Shown: positions 26,365 to 36,368, counted from the first letter of the stretch. The stretch is DNA of 64,000 nucleotides from Sinorhizobium psoraleae (GCF_013283645.1 NZ_JABEKV010000006.1:62001-126000); one strand, 5' to 3'. Notes: generated from the sequence alone by a model not told the origin. Made by a program: numbers and translations.

Positions 26365-26927
26365 CGCCGGCTTCTCCAACAGAAGCGTCCCTTCCGATAG
26401 AAAAAAGTCGCCCCGAGCTTTGTTCCAAAGAGCGTCCAGCGCCCACGAGACGTGTCGGACTTTGGTCTGGATACCCAAGCGCAAGGGCCCTAAGCGGGTT
26501 GAACGCTACTCGCCCTGGTCCATACTCCCTCGACCTCGGCGGCAATCTCGTCAGCGCAGGGGTATGAATGGAAGTCTCAGCGCCTTGGCGATTGTCGAAC
26601 CCAACCGTGCTGGGGCCTTTCTTCCATAACGCGGGCCCGTACATGAGAAGCGTCGATCGGCGAAGTGCTACGGGAGTCTCCAAGCATTCTGTGAAACCGT
26701 TAGCCTTAGAAAAGCTACCAAACTGTCCGGATCTCGCCCACCACATGATCGCCCGAAGGTACGACTTGCGGCGGGAGCTGGACGGTCTTCGACGTCTTTC
26801 CACCGGCAATTTTGGACGAGAGATTGGGATGACAGGCTTGCCTCCGGGCCACTCCAGACGAGGCCGATCAGGTGCTCGATCTGCCGAACCTTGCGGACGC
26901 TCTGCGGCGGCGGCGTTCTCACATGGC
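26365..26927. other. Gap without recognisable gene
   Basis: Open frames overlap on both strands with no ribosome binding site or family pattern I can recognise. Probably decayed or non-coding insert DNA. Confidence 0.4.
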
Positions 26928-27170
26928 CTAGGGGGAAGCAGTAGGAAGAAGGCTTCCCTCGTCGCCAGCCAACAACATTTTCAAAAGCTCCTGTCGATCG
27001 GTCAGCTCGAACTCGCGGATCATATACAGAACCCTCAGGCCTTCGCTCACGGCAGCGTGGCTCATCGGGTCCACCCGCCGCAGGTCGCACCAATCGGCGA
27101 CGACCTGCTCGACGAGCGCGGCCTCAGCTGCTTTTGTCGGTGGCTTTCCTCTTCGTAGATGTTTGACCAT
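26928..27170 (-). CDS. Small hypothetical protein (80 aa)
   Basis: I do not recognise this gene. It encodes MVKHLRRGKPPTKAAEAALV and so on, mostly helical, with a Cys near residue 28 (ADWCDLRRVD) and a Leu-rich C-terminal helix (ELTDRQELLKMLLAGDEGS). A good GGAG site lies 8 bases before the ATG. The leader TTGGAGAAGCCG is almost the same as that of the DUF1236 gene about 0.8 kb away, which may reflect a local duplication. Amino acid use is protein-like, but no homology can be claimed. Confidence 0.5.
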   Translation of the reverse strand: MVKHLRRGKPPTKAAEAALVEQVVADWCDLRRVDPMSHAAVSEGLRVLYMIREFELTDRQELLKMLLAGDEGSLLPTASP

Positions 27171-27829
27171 CGCGGCTTCTCCAAAAGCACGAAACTGTAA
27201 CCAGGGATGATGGTTCCGATCGGAGGAGAACTCGATCCTCCCAGATTGCCACTGCCGCAGCTTTCCTTGTTCGATAGGAACAGGCCGAGGAGCATGAGGG
27301 CTCGCGACGGTCCTTTAGTAACTCCGGCAGCCTGTCCACGCACGTTTCGAGCAGCTTTGATGAGTGAGCAAGTCGGTTCTTAAGCGCTAGGCCACCCCTT
27401 ACCCTCCGGCGCTCGTAGTTCGCCGCCGGTCTGGGCCCTGGCCCGACTCGCTAAAGCCAAAGGTCCTAGTCACGCGGTCGAGTGTTTCCCTCTGCCACAT
27501 ATTGAAACATGCAACCTGAGCTGCATCTTCGTCAGCTGCTGGCCTCGCGGCGGTCGACGATTCCCCTCCAAAGCAGCTCACGCGAAGCCATTGTGAAGCA
27601 CTTGGTGGACCCGTGTTGAATTGAGGGATAGCCGTCATTCCGTCGGCGATCACCAATATAAGAGCCATGCGCTCCCGCAATGGTGTAGGACTTTTGGCTC
27701 TCCGGACTCGGACCAAGGTCTATAGTTGCAAGGAGATGTGATGCTAGTTTCTTCACGCGACATGGTGACCTGTTCGACCTCTGTCACTCTCAACCACGGC
27801 AGACCGACCACCGTACTTAGGGATTGGAC
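27171..27829. other. Gap without recognisable gene
   Basis: No convincing coding region. GC content looks lower and stop codons are frequent in all frames compared with the flanking conjugation genes. Confidence 0.4.
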
Positions 27830-27997
27830 ATGGACGAACGCGAGGCGACAAGCACCGGCAAGACGAAACCTGTTTCGGATCTCTTGGAAATTGCTGCACA
27901 ACTCGCCGCCCTCGCCGAGGACATCAAGATCTTAGCCGAAAAGCCGATTTCAACATCGCTCGAATCTGACGATAATCCTGAAGTAGGTTCAGAATAA
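27830..27997 (+). CDS. Possible small acidic protein (55 aa)
   Basis: A short frame starting at ATG 27830, with AGGGA 5 bases upstream. It reads MDEREATSTGKTKPVSDLLE followed by IAAQLAALAEDIKILAEKP and an acidic tail ending in GSE. The middle is an amphipathic helix with regular Leu/Ile spacing, as in small coiled-coil proteins. No family recognised. Codon positions look biased toward real coding, but it is short. Confidence 0.42.
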   Translation: MDEREATSTGKTKPVSDLLEIAAQLAALAEDIKILAEKPISTSLESDDNPEVGSE

Positions 27998-29227
27998 CCG
28001 TTGCCGCCATGCAGATCTCTGATGAGATCAGGACCAAGGCCGAATTCGTGTCCGCCGGTTCCCAGTCGTGCGCCTGAGCCTCATGCCGATATATCCTGAT
28101 CAGACGGTTGTTGCGGCGGCGCGTTGGCAGACATCAAAGGCGCCAGCTCGTTCATGTCTTCGTCATCGAGGCGCTGCTTGATTGCCAGGGCATAGACGGT
28201 GCTGAGAATGTTCCGGACCATGAAATCAGGGTCTGTCAGAGCCAGCAGCGGGGCGCGGACAAGCTTTTGCTGGACGTCTTGGGGCAGCGCTTCAGGACAA
28301 AGTCATAAAGGTTCTTGTCGGAGTAACTGGTAGCAGCGCCTTCAAGCGATCCGCGAAGCCGGGCCGAGCCGTGAGAAAGTGATGGACTATCTCGCCAAGA
28401 AGTAGGGGCTTTTAGATGACGCTCCCCAGCGAAGTTCCCGACTTCGATTGAGCCCGCTGGACTTCAGCGGGCCCTTCATCATTGCTTTTCTTGCAGGAGC
28501 TCCTGGCGGGATTGGTGAGGTCCCAGAGCGAGCAGTTAGAGGTCTTGCGCGGGGTGTCGCTCTGGGACCCGCCCATGACTGTTGCGGCCATGAGGTGGCA
28601 GGAGCCATATTCGGTAAATATAGCGGGTCGGGCAATGCGGCGCATCGGACCTTTGGTTCGCTAAGGGCTTGTGGACGTAGGACCAAAGTCCCACCGGCAG
28701 CCAGCAGCGCCCTTGCTATTTGCTGCCGATGATTGTCAGCATACGCCAGAATCGCGTCTTCTGCGAGAAGCCGTCTTGAAGCAGGAGCGCCTGCTACTCC
28801 GTACCCGCTGAGCCACACTCAGCTGGCCAAGTATGCCATCCAATCGCACGGGCAACCTTGCACGCATTGAGAGGCTCATCGTCGAGGATTTGAATCTCTG
28901 CTGCCTCGTTACAGCCTCTCATCATCCGTCACCTTCGATCGACTCCTCTCCTCGGGCTTTCGCCGTGCGACGTCGCCGAACGGCATCCGGCAGGCCTGCG
29001 GACTTAAGCGACTCAATTGTCAGTTCGGTCGTCCTGCCTGCGGCGAGGCGTTTGCCGACCCCCACTGCCCTGCCCACCGCCTATCAACGCTCTACCGATT
29101 GCCTGTCTTTCTACGCCAAGGCGCTACTACGCCATCGTGCCTGTTGCGGCAGTTGGGCTTATGGCTCTTTTAATCATCCCCGATCGAGGGCCGTACATCA
29201 TGTAGCCCGCGAGCGAACGGGGACGAC
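27998..29227. other. Gap of 1.2 kb before trbB, largely without genes
   Basis: Contains a strong hairpin (28452-28472) and several short frames without family patterns. A plus-strand tail reading AIREAGPSREKVMDYLAKK just before 28404 resembles the end of a periplasmic binding protein but is isolated. No promoter for the trb operon could be singled out with confidence. Confidence 0.4.
28452..28472. terminator. Strong hairpin, possible transcription terminator
   Basis: Perfect 8-bp stem GCCCGCTG / CAGCGGGC around a 5-base loop. The downstream T-rich tract is weak (CCTTCATCATTGC), so rho-independent termination is uncertain; it could also be a recombination or attachment-type palindrome. Confidence 0.45.
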
Positions 29228-30211
29228 GTGGCGACATCTCATCCGAAATCAGAGGCAGTGACGCGGGGCGTGCGCATGTTGCGCACAGCTCTCGGCCCTT
29301 CCATCACGGGATTTCTCGAGGACCCGTCCGTCGTCGAGATCATGCTCAACCCCGACGGGCGGCTCTGGATCGACCTGCTGTCAACTGGCCTCGCCGATAG
29401 CGGCGAGCGCCTCTCGCCCGCCGATGGCGAGCGCATCATTCGGCTCGTCGCTCACCACGTTGGCGCCGAGGTTCATGCCGGCGCACCCCGCCTCTCCGCG
29501 GAACTCCCCGGAACGGGTGAGCGGTTCGAGGGACTGTTGCCGCCGGTCGTCGCCGCGCCGGCCTTCGCAATCCGCAAGCCAGCGGTTGCCATCTTCACGC
29601 TCGAGGACTATGTCGCCGCAGGCGTCATGTCGGCCGGCCAGGCCGCGGCGCTGCGCGAGGCCGTAGCGTCCCGTGCGAACATTCTCGTCGCCGGCGGTAC
29701 GTCCACCGGCAAGACCACACTCACCAACGCTCTTCTCGCCGAAGTCGCGAAAACCTCCGACCGCGTCGTCATCATCGAGGACACACGCGAACTACAATGT
29801 GCCGTGCCGAACCTCGTCGCGATGCGCACCAAGGATGCCGTCGCATCCCTCTCCGATCTCGTTCGCTCGTCACTTCGTCTGCGTCCCGACCGGATCCCGA
29901 TCGGCGAAGTGCGCGGCGCCGAAGCCCTCGACCTGCTGAAAGCCTGGGGTACCGGCCACCCCGGCGGCATCGGCACCATCCACGCCGGCAGCGCGATCGG
30001 AGCGCTGCGCCGCCTCGAGCAACTGATCCAAGAGGCCGTCGTCACAGTGCCTAAGGCGCTGATCGCCGAAACAATCGATCTCGTCGCGGTGCTCTCCGGC
30101 CGTGGATCCTCACGCCGCCTCGCCGAGCTCACTCGCGTCGAGGGGCTCGGCCCTTCAGGCGACTATTTGATCAATCCCGTCACCCCTACCGAACCAGGAG
30201 CCTCTGCATGA
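29228..30211 (+). CDS. trbB: Conjugal transfer ATPase TrbB (VirB11 family)
   Basis: Cytoplasmic hexameric ATPase of 327 aa for mating-pair formation. The N-terminal domain precedes Walker [15 protein letters not shown] near residues 157-170. The Asp box is [10 protein letters not shown] near 182-191, and Walker B and the His box are in [20 protein letters not shown] and [14 protein letters not shown]. Start is the GTG at 29228. Its stop overlaps the trbC start by ATGA, the first of a long series of coupled trb genes. Confidence 0.95.
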   Translation: MATSHPKSEAVTRGVRMLRTALGPSITGFLEDPSVVEIMLNPDGRLWIDLLSTGLADSGERLSPADGERIIRLVAHHVGAEVHAGAPRLSAELPGTGERFEGLLPPVVAAPAFAIRKPAVAIFTLEDYVAAGVMSAGQAAALREAVASRANILVAGGTSTGKTTLTNALLAEVAKTSDRVVIIEDTRELQCAVPNLVAMRTKDAVASLSDLVRSSLRLRPDRIPIGEVRGAEALDLLKAWGTGHPGGIGTIHAGSAIGALRRLEQLIQEAVVTVPKALIAETIDLVAVLSGRGSSRRLAELTRVEGLGPSGDYLINPVTPTEPGASA

Positions 30212-30540
30212 TGCAGCGTTTTCATCAACTTTGCCGGCAGTTTTTCTCAGCCGTTTCCCTCACCGTTCTGGCTTTGGCGCTTGCACCGGCAGCGCATGCA
30301 TCCGGCTCCTCCATGCCCTGGGAGCAGCCGCTCCAGCAGATCCTGAAGTCCGTCGAAGGTCCGGTTGCCAAGATCATCGCGGTGATCATCATCATTGCGA
30401 CCGGCCTCACGCTAGCCTTCGGCGACACCTCGGGCGGCTTCCGGCGCCTCATCCAGGTCGTCTTCGGCCTCTCGATCGCCTTTGCCGCAAGCTCCTTCTT
30501 CCTCTCCTTCTTCTCCTTCGGCGGCGGGGCGCTCGTCTGA
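30208..30540 (+). CDS. trbC: Conjugal transfer pilin TrbC
   Basis: Pilin precursor of 110 aa (VirB2 family). It has an N-terminal signal sequence of about 30 residues ending in APAAHASG, and then two hydrophobic helices (IIAVIIIIATGLTLAFG near 55-71 and IAFAASSFFLSFFSFGG near 90-106). In RP4-type systems TrbC is trimmed and cyclised to form the conjugative pilus. Coupled to trbB and trbD by overlapping stop-start codons. Confidence 0.93.
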   Translation: MMQRFHQLCRQFFSAVSLTVLALALAPAAHASGSSMPWEQPLQQILKSVEGPVAKIIAVIIIIATGLTLAFGDTSGGFRRLIQVVFGLSIAFAASSFFLSFFSFGGGALV

Positions 30541-30821
30541 TGACAGACTCCCCCTCTCCTGCCGCTGACGTGCCGGGTTTCTCGGTCCCGGTACACCGAT
30601 CGCTGACCGAACCAATCCTGCTCGGTGGCGCACCCCGCGCCATCGCCATCCTCAACGGAACGCTCGCCGCGGCACTCGGCCTGGGTTTGCGGCTCTGGCT
30701 AGTCGGCCTCGGCCTCTGGCTTGCCGGCCATCTGACCGCCGCCTGGGCGGCGAAGCGGGACCCGCAGTTCGTCGGGGTCGTGCGCCGACATCTGCGCATC
30801 CCCGGCCATCTGTCGCTCTGA
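30540..30821 (+). CDS. trbD: Conjugal transfer protein TrbD
   Basis: Inner-membrane protein of 93 aa (VirB3 family). It contains VPVHRSLTEPILLGGAPR near residues 17-34 and a hydrophobic pair of segments (AAALGLGLRLWLVGLGLWLA). The frame is open from 30231 but that part overlaps trbC; the ATG at 30540 overlaps the trbC stop (TGATG). Confidence 0.92.
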   Translation: MTDSPSPAADVPGFSVPVHRSLTEPILLGGAPRAIAILNGTLAAALGLGLRLWLVGLGLWLAGHLTAAWAAKRDPQFVGVVRRHLRIPGHLSL

Positions 30822-30837
30822 GGGAGCAATCGCCGTG

Positions 30838-33288
30838 ATGAACCTCGCCGAATACCGCAGCAAAAGCACCCGCCTCGCCGACTTTCTGCCCTGGGCAGCC
30901 CTGGTCGGCGAAGGCGTCGTCCTCAACAAGGATGGCTCGTTCCAGCGCACCGTGCGTTTCCGCGGTCCAGACCTCGATTCGGCCGTGCCGGCCGAGCTCG
31001 TTGCCGTCGCCGGCCGTCTTAACAATGCGTTCCGCCGGCTTGGTTCGGGCTGGGCCATCTTCGTGGAAGGGCAACGGCATCCCTCGGCCACCTATCCGGC
31101 CAGCCATTTTCCCGATGCGGCCTCGGCTCTCGTCGATGCCGAACGCAAAGCGGCCTTCGAGGAGGCCGGCGCGCATTTCGAATCGAGCTACTTCCTGACC
31201 TTCCTTTACCTGCCTCCGGCTGAGGGGAAGGCCTGTGCCGAGAACTGGCTTTACGAGGGCAAGCCCGAAGCGGGCGTCAATCCGCGCGAGATCCTGCAGG
31301 CCTTCACTGACCGAACCAACCGCGTCCTGCAGCTGATCGAAGGGTTCATGCCCGAATGCGCCTGGCTCGATGACGCCGAGACGCTCACCTATCTCCACTC
31401 GACCGTCTCGACCAATCGTCACCGCGTGCGCGTCCCCGAAACCCCGATTTATCTTGATGCGCTCCTCGCTGATCAGCGGCTCACGGGCGGTCTTGAGCCG
31501 CGCCTCGGAAACGCGCATCTGCGGGTGCTCACGATCGTCGGCTTCCCGACCGCAACGACGCCTAGCATTCTCGACGATCTCAACCGTCTTGCCTTTCCCT
31601 ATCGCTGGTCGACGCGAGCGATCATGCTCGACAAGACCGACGCCGCGACGCTGCTCACAAAGATTCGCCGGCAGTGGTTTGCCAAGCGCAAGTCGATCGC
31701 CGCCATCCTCAAGGAGGTGATCACCAACGAAGCTTCGGCCCTTGTAGATAGCGACGCTGCGAACAAGGCTGCTGATGCCGATCTCGCCCTGCAGGAGCTG
31801 GGCGCCGACTATGCCGGACAGGCTTACGTCACGGCGACCGTCACGGTCTGGGACGCCGATCCACGCGCCGCCGACGAAAAACTGCGCCACGTCGAGAAGG
31901 TGATTCAGGGCCGGGATTTCACGGCCATGGCGGAAACCATCAATGCGGTCGACGCCTGGCTCGGCAGCCTGCCGGGTCACGCCTATGCCAATGTCCGGCA
32001 GCCGCCGATCTCCACCTTGAACCTCGCCCACATGGTACCGCTCTCCGCCGTATGGGCAGGGCCGGAACGGGACGAGCACTTGCAAGCACCTCCCTTGCTC
32101 CTCGGGAAGGCCGCAGGCTCGACCCCGTTCCGGTTTACCATCCATGTCGGCGATGTCGGTCATACGCTCGTGGTTGGGCCCACCGGCGCCGGCAAGTCGG
32201 TGCTGCTCGCGCTGATGGCGCTGCAGTTCCGCCGTTATGAACGCTCTCAGGTTTTCGCCTTCGACTTCGGCGGCTCCATCCGCGCCGCGGCACTCGCCAT
32301 GGGCGGCGACTGGCACGATCTCGGAGGCGACCTCACCGAAGGCGCCGAGACTTCCGTGTCACTTCAGCCGCTCGCCCGCATCAACGACATCGCCGAGCGC
32401 GTCTGGGCGGCCGACTGGCTCGTCGCCATTCTCAACCGGGAAGGTGTTGCCATATCGCCCGAGGAGAAAGACCACATCTGGACGGCGCTCACCTCGCTTG
32501 CCTCCGCCCCAGTCCTCGAGCGAACCATTACCGGCCTCACCGTTCTCCTCCAATCGAACGATCTAAAGCAGGCACTTCGGCCCTATTGCGTCGGAGGTCC
32601 CTACGGCCGGCTCCTTGACGCGGAATGCGAACATCTGGGTCGGGCTTCCGTTCAGGCCCTCGAAACCGAAGGCCTCATCGGCACCGGCGCGGCAGCCGCC
32701 GTGCTCCAATATCTCTTCCATCGCATCGAGGACCGCCTCGACGGCAGCGCTACCCTCATTATCATCGATGAAGGCTGGGTCGCGCTCGACGACGAAGGCT
32801 TCGCCGGCCAGCTTCGCGAATGGTTGAAGACGCTACGCAAGAAAAACGCGTCCGTCGTGTTCGCCACCCAGTCGCTCTCGGACATCGACGGTTCGCCAAT
32901 CGCACCGGCAATCATCGAAAGCTGCCAGACGCGGCTCCTTCTTCCCAACGAACGCGCGATCGAGCCGCAGATCGCGGCCATCTATCGTCGCTTCGGGCTC
33001 AACGATCGCCAGATCGAGATCCTCGCGCGGGCCACGCCAAAACGCGACTACTACTGCCAGTCGCGACGCGGCAATCGCCTCTTCGAACTCGGTCTCTCCG
33101 AGGTCGCGCTGGCATTGTGCGCGGCGTCGGGAAAGACAGACCAGACCGCAATTGAGAGCATTCTCGCCAAGTACGGCCGACACGGTTTTCTCGACGCTTG
33201 GCTGCGCCACCGCCGCGTCGCCTGGGCCGCTGATCTCATTCCCCACCTCGCGAACTTCATCCCACAAGCCACGGAGGTACAGCAATGA
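30838..33288 (+). CDS. trbE: Conjugal transfer ATPase TrbE (VirB4 family)
   Basis: Large ATPase of 816 aa associated with the inner membrane, providing energy for pilus assembly and transfer. It starts MNLAEYRSKSTRLADFLPWA, carries Walker A VVGPTGAGKSVLLAL near residue 444, and a Walker B segment LIIIDEGWVALDD near 640. C-terminal motifs include FATQSLSDI. GTG at 30835 is an alternative start. It overlaps trbJ by ATGA. Confidence 0.95.
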   Translation: MNLAEYRSKSTRLADFLPWAALVGEGVVLNKDGSFQRTVRFRGPDLDSAVPAELVAVAGRLNNAFRRLGSGWAIFVEGQRHPSATYPASHFPDAASALVDAERKAAFEEAGAHFESSYFLTFLYLPPAEGKACAENWLYEGKPEAGVNPREILQAFTDRTNRVLQLIEGFMPECAWLDDAETLTYLHSTVSTNRHRVRVPETPIYLDALLADQRLTGGLEPRLGNAHLRVLTIVGFPTATTPSILDDLNRLAFPYRWSTRAIMLDKTDAATLLTKIRRQWFAKRKSIAAILKEVITNEASALVDSDAANKAADADLALQELGADYAGQAYVTATVTVWDADPRAADEKLRHVEKVIQGRDFTAMAETINAVDAWLGSLPGHAYANVRQPPISTLNLAHMVPLSAVWAGPERDEHLQAPPLLLGKAAGSTPFRFTIHVGDVGHTLVVGPTGAGKSVLLALMALQFRRYERSQVFAFDFGGSIRAAALAMGGDWHDLGGDLTEGAETSVSLQPLARINDIAERVWAADWLVAILNREGVAISPEEKDHIWTALTSLASAPVLERTITGLTVLLQSNDLKQALRPYCVGGPYGRLLDAECEHLGRASVQALETEGLIGTGAAAAVLQYLFHRIEDRLDGSATLIIIDEGWVALDDEGFAGQLREWLKTLRKKNASVVFATQSLSDIDGSPIAPAIIESCQTRLLLPNERAIEPQIAAIYRRFGLNDRQIEILARATPKRDYYCQSRRGNRLFELGLSEVALALCAASGKTDQTAIESILAKYGRHGFLDAWLRHRRVAWAADLIPHLANFIPQATEVQQ

Positions 33289-34046
33289 CCGTTCGCTCCC
33301 GCCCTCGCGCGCGCGTGCTTCGACTTGCCGCGGCGCTCATTGCCGCGCCGGCAGTGAGTTCCCCACTGCTCGTGACGCCGGCACAGGCACTCATCGTCTT
33401 CGATCCGAAAAACTACGCTCAGAACCTGCTCTCGGCCGCCCGAGCGCTCGACCAGATCAACAATCAGATCACCTCGCTTCAGAACGAGGCGCAGATGCTG
33501 ATCAACCAAACCCGCAATCTCGCGAGTTTGCCATATTCCTCACTCCAGCAGTTGCAGCAGTCGGTTCGCCGCACGCAAGCGCTCCTTTCCCGAGCCCAGA
33601 ACATCGCCTTCGATGTCCAGGAGGTCGACCGAGCATTCCAGACCACCTATGGCAAGGTCTCCCTCACCGCGACGGACCAGCAGCTCGTGGCCGGAGCGCG
33701 CTCGCGCTGGAGGAACACGGTCGGCGGCCTGCAGGACGCCATGCGTATCCAGGCCACCGTCATCGAAAACATCGACACGAATCGCACGCAGATGTCGGCG
33801 CTCGTCGGCCGGAGCCAGGCCGCGGTCGGCGCGCTCCAGGCGACCCAGGCAGGCAACCAGATCCTCGCCCTTCAAGCCCAGCAGCTCATCGATCTCACCG
33901 CCGTCGTCGTTGCAAACGGCCGCGCGCAAGCGCTGAGCGAGGCCGAGCGCGCGGCCGCGGCCGAACAGGGACGCGAACAGCGTCGTCGCTTCCTTGCACC
34001 GGGAGCGGCCTATCAGCCGGGCAACGCCCGGATGTTTCACAACTGA
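33285..34046 (+). CDS. trbJ: Conjugal transfer protein TrbJ
   Basis: Periplasmic protein of 253 aa (VirB5-like position). A signal peptide covers about residues 1-33, ending TPAQA. The mature part is helical, with coiled-coil-like repeats DQINNQITSLQNEAQMLINQ and the TrbJ pattern NLASLPYSSLQQLQQSVRRT. A C-terminal Ala/Arg-rich helix precedes FLAPGAAYQPGNARMF. Thought to form the minor pilus tip; this role is carried over from family knowledge. Confidence 0.93.
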   Translation: MTVRSRPRARVLRLAAALIAAPAVSSPLLVTPAQALIVFDPKNYAQNLLSAARALDQINNQITSLQNEAQMLINQTRNLASLPYSSLQQLQQSVRRTQALLSRAQNIAFDVQEVDRAFQTTYGKVSLTATDQQLVAGARSRWRNTVGGLQDAMRIQATVIENIDTNRTQMSALVGRSQAAVGALQATQAGNQILALQAQQLIDLTAVVVANGRAQALSEAERAAAAEQGREQRRRFLAPGAAYQPGNARMFHN

Positions 34047-34056
34047 GAGGCGTGTC

Positions 34057-34323
34057 ATGGCTTGCAAATGGCTTGCCCGAACCGCCCCCGCGGGGCTTGT
34101 GGCGGTGGCAATCACCGCGACGGCGATGACGCTTGGCCGGAATGGGGATGAGGCGGAGCCTGCTGCGCGTGTCGTGCGAGACAGTGCAGCGCCGGACCCC
34201 TTTCGCGCGGAACTCAAACGCTGCCTCGGGCTTGGCGCGGCGGCGACGGGCGACCCGGCTTGCCTCAAGACCTGGGCGGAGAACCGTAAGCGCTTTCTGT
34301 CGTCCGCGAGCGAGGCCCGATAG
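34057..34323 (+). CDS. trbK: TrbK-like putative entry exclusion protein
   Basis: Small protein of 88 aa between trbJ and trbL, the standard trbK place. It has an N-terminal membrane segment (LARTAPAGLVAVAITATAM). The conserved tail is DPFRAELKRCLGLGAAATG then DPACLKTWAENRKRFL, with two Cys residues typical of the alternative TrbK family. The ATG at 34057 is used because the upstream in-frame ATG lies within trbJ. It may block redundant transfer between like donors. Confidence 0.85.
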   Translation: MACKWLARTAPAGLVAVAITATAMTLGRNGDEAEPAARVVRDSAAPDPFRAELKRCLGLGAAATGDPACLKTWAENRKRFLSSASEAR

Positions 34324-34326
34324 CTC

Positions 34327-35682
34327 ATGGGCAGCACCGGCGTCATCGACCAGTTCCTCGAGGTATTCACACGCTATATCGATTCCGGCTTCGGCCTGCT
34401 TGGCGCAGAAGTAACGTTCATCGCGACCACGCTGATCGTGGTCGACGTGACGCTTGCCGCGCTCTTCTGGAGCTGGGGCGCCGATGATGACGTCCTCGCC
34501 AGGCTTGTGAAGAAGACCCTCTTCGTCGGCGTCTTCGCCTATCTCATCTCCAACTGGAACAAGCTCGCCCGCATCGTCTTCGAAAGCTTTGCCGGCCTCG
34601 GTCTCAAGGCATCCGGCACGGGCTTCACGACCACCGACCTGGTGCGGCCCGGAAGAGTCGCCCAGACCGGTCTTGATGCAGGTAGGCCGCTGCTCGAATC
34701 CATTTCCGATCTTATTGGTTACTGGAGTTTCTTCGAAAACTTCATTCAGATCGCCTGCATGCTGTTCGCCTGGGTGCTGGTGCTGCTCGCCTTCTTCATT
34801 CTCGCCGTCCAACTCTTCGTCACCCTGATCGAGTTCAAGCTGACGACACTCGCGGGCTTCGTGCTCATCCCCTTCGGTCTCTTCGGCAAATCCGCCTTCA
34901 TGGCCGAACGCGTGCTCGGCAACGTCGTCTCGAGCGGCATCAAGGTACTCGTCCTCGCCATCATCATCGGCATCGGTTCGACGCTATTTTCCCAGTTCAC
35001 GCAAGGCTTTGGCGGTCAGGGCCCGACGATTGATCAGGCCATGGCGATCGTGCTCGCCGCCCTCTCGCTGCTCGGTCTCGGCATTTTCGGTCCCGGCATC
35101 GCGAATGGCATCGTCTCGGGCGGACCGCAGCTCGGCGCCGGCAGCGCCGTCGGTACAAGCCTTGCCGCTGGCGGGGTCGTTGCACTCGGCGCGGCGACCG
35201 TCGGAGCCGCCATATCAGGTGGGGCCTCCCTTCTCGGCGGTGCCGCAGCAGCCGCCCGCGGCGGCGCGGCCACGGCCTATCGCCTCGGCGCGGCCGGCGA
35301 AAGCGGAATTGCGTCAACGGCGTCTGGCCCCGGTGGCACGGCGACAGCCGGTACCAGCTCCGCGGTCTCGCCCCTCAGGCGCGCTGCAACCCGCGCGGTG
35401 AACAGCCTCAAATCGAGCCATCCCGCCGGCACCAAGTCTGAAGTCGAAGAGACCGGCGGCACTTCGACGGTAGGGACGCTCCGCCGTTCCGCAGAAACCG
35501 CCCAAGACAGTTCCGCCACAACTGCACCGACGATCAGCAATGCCCCTCCTGATTGGGCCAGGCGCATGAAGCGATCGCAGCAAGTCTCACATGGTCTCCA
35601 GACCACCGCCCACGCCATCCGTTCCGGAGACGCTCATGGCGGCGGCTCCTCCGTCAATCTTTCCGAAAGTGACTGCTCATGA
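34327..35682 (+). CDS. trbL: Conjugal transfer protein TrbL
   Basis: Polytopic inner-membrane protein of 451 aa (VirB6 family). It has about six hydrophobic segments in residues 30-290 and a long Ala/Gly/Ser/Thr-rich hydrophilic C-terminus. Family signatures: VIDQFLEVFTRYIDSGFGLL near 5-24 and LTTLAGFVLIPFGLFGKSAF near 172-191. Overlaps trbF by ATGA. Confidence 0.94.
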   Translation: MGSTGVIDQFLEVFTRYIDSGFGLLGAEVTFIATTLIVVDVTLAALFWSWGADDDVLARLVKKTLFVGVFAYLISNWNKLARIVFESFAGLGLKASGTGFTTTDLVRPGRVAQTGLDAGRPLLESISDLIGYWSFFENFIQIACMLFAWVLVLLAFFILAVQLFVTLIEFKLTTLAGFVLIPFGLFGKSAFMAERVLGNVVSSGIKVLVLAIIIGIGSTLFSQFTQGFGGQGPTIDQAMAIVLAALSLLGLGIFGPGIANGIVSGGPQLGAGSAVGTSLAAGGVVALGAATVGAAISGGASLLGGAAAAARGGAATAYRLGAAGESGIASTASGPGGTATAGTSSAVSPLRRAATRAVNSLKSSHPAGTKSEVEETGGTSTVGTLRRSAETAQDSSATTAPTISNAPPDWARRMKRSQQVSHGLQTTAHAIRSGDAHGGGSSVNLSESDCS

Positions 35683-36368
35683 ATCTTTTTCGACGACCGT
35701 CCACCCATTACGGCAAGACACCCCCGCCCGAGACGCCCTATCAGCGAGCAGCCCAAATCTGGGACGAGCGCATCGGCTCGGCCCGGGTGCAAGCGAAAAA
35801 TTGGCGCCTGATGGCCTTCGGCTCGCTGATCCTCACCGCTGGATTTGCGGCAGCGCTCATGTGGCAATCGGCGCGCGGCACCATCGTTCCCTGGGTGGTT
35901 CAGGTCGACGAGCTCGGCCAGGCGCAGGCCATCGCACCCGCCGACGCGGACTACCGTCCGACCGATCCACAGATCGCCTGGCATCTTGCCCGCTTCATCG
36001 AGCAGGTCAGAAGCATCCCGGCCGACGCGATCATCGTCCGACAGAACTGGCTGCGCGCCTATGAGTTCACAACGGACCGTGGTGCCGCGGCGCTCAACGA
36101 CCATGCTCGCACCGATGACCCTTTCACCAAGGTCGGCCGCATTCAGGTCGCCGTCGATGTCTCAAGCGTGATCAGGGCCTCGCCCGACAGCTTCCGGGTT
36201 GCCTGGACGGAGCGGCGTTATCAGGAAGGATCGCTTGCTGGCACAGAGCGATGGACGGCGATCCTGACGGTCACCGTGCAGCCCCCACGCGATGCCGAGA
36301 AGCTCCGTGCCAATCCGCTTGGCATATATGTCAACGCCATCAACTGGTCGAAGGAGATGGGTCAATGA
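35679..36368 (+). CDS. trbF: Conjugal transfer protein TrbF
   Basis: VirB8-type scaffold protein of 229 aa. A short cytoplasmic part containing TPYQRAAQIWDERIGSARVQ is followed by one membrane helix (LMAFGSLILTAGFAAALMW, about residues 45-63) and a periplasmic NTF2-like domain. FRVAWTERRYQEGSLAGTER near 170-190 is a family hallmark. Its TGA overlaps an ATG at 36365 that should open trbG. Confidence 0.94.
   Translation: MNLFRRPSTHYGKTPPPETPYQRAAQIWDERIGSARVQAKNWRLMAFGSLILTAGFAAALMWQSARGTIVPWVVQVDELGQAQAIAPADADYRPTDPQIAWHLARFIEQVRSIPADAIIVRQNWLRAYEFTTDRGAAALNDHARTDDPFTKVGRIQVAVDVSSVIRASPDSFRVAWTERRYQEGSLAGTERWTAILTVTVQPPRDAEKLRANPLGIYVNAINWSKEMGQ

Noticed and set aside
28340..28404. Tail resembling the end of a branched-chain amino acid binding protein (AIREAGPSREKVMDYLAKK)
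   Set aside because: Only about 20 residues with nothing matching upstream; chance resemblance cannot be excluded.
30652..32316. Long open frame (554 codons) on the minus strand opposite trbE
   Set aside because: It mirrors the codon structure of trbE in high-GC DNA, has no family pattern, and trbE on the plus strand is unmistakable.
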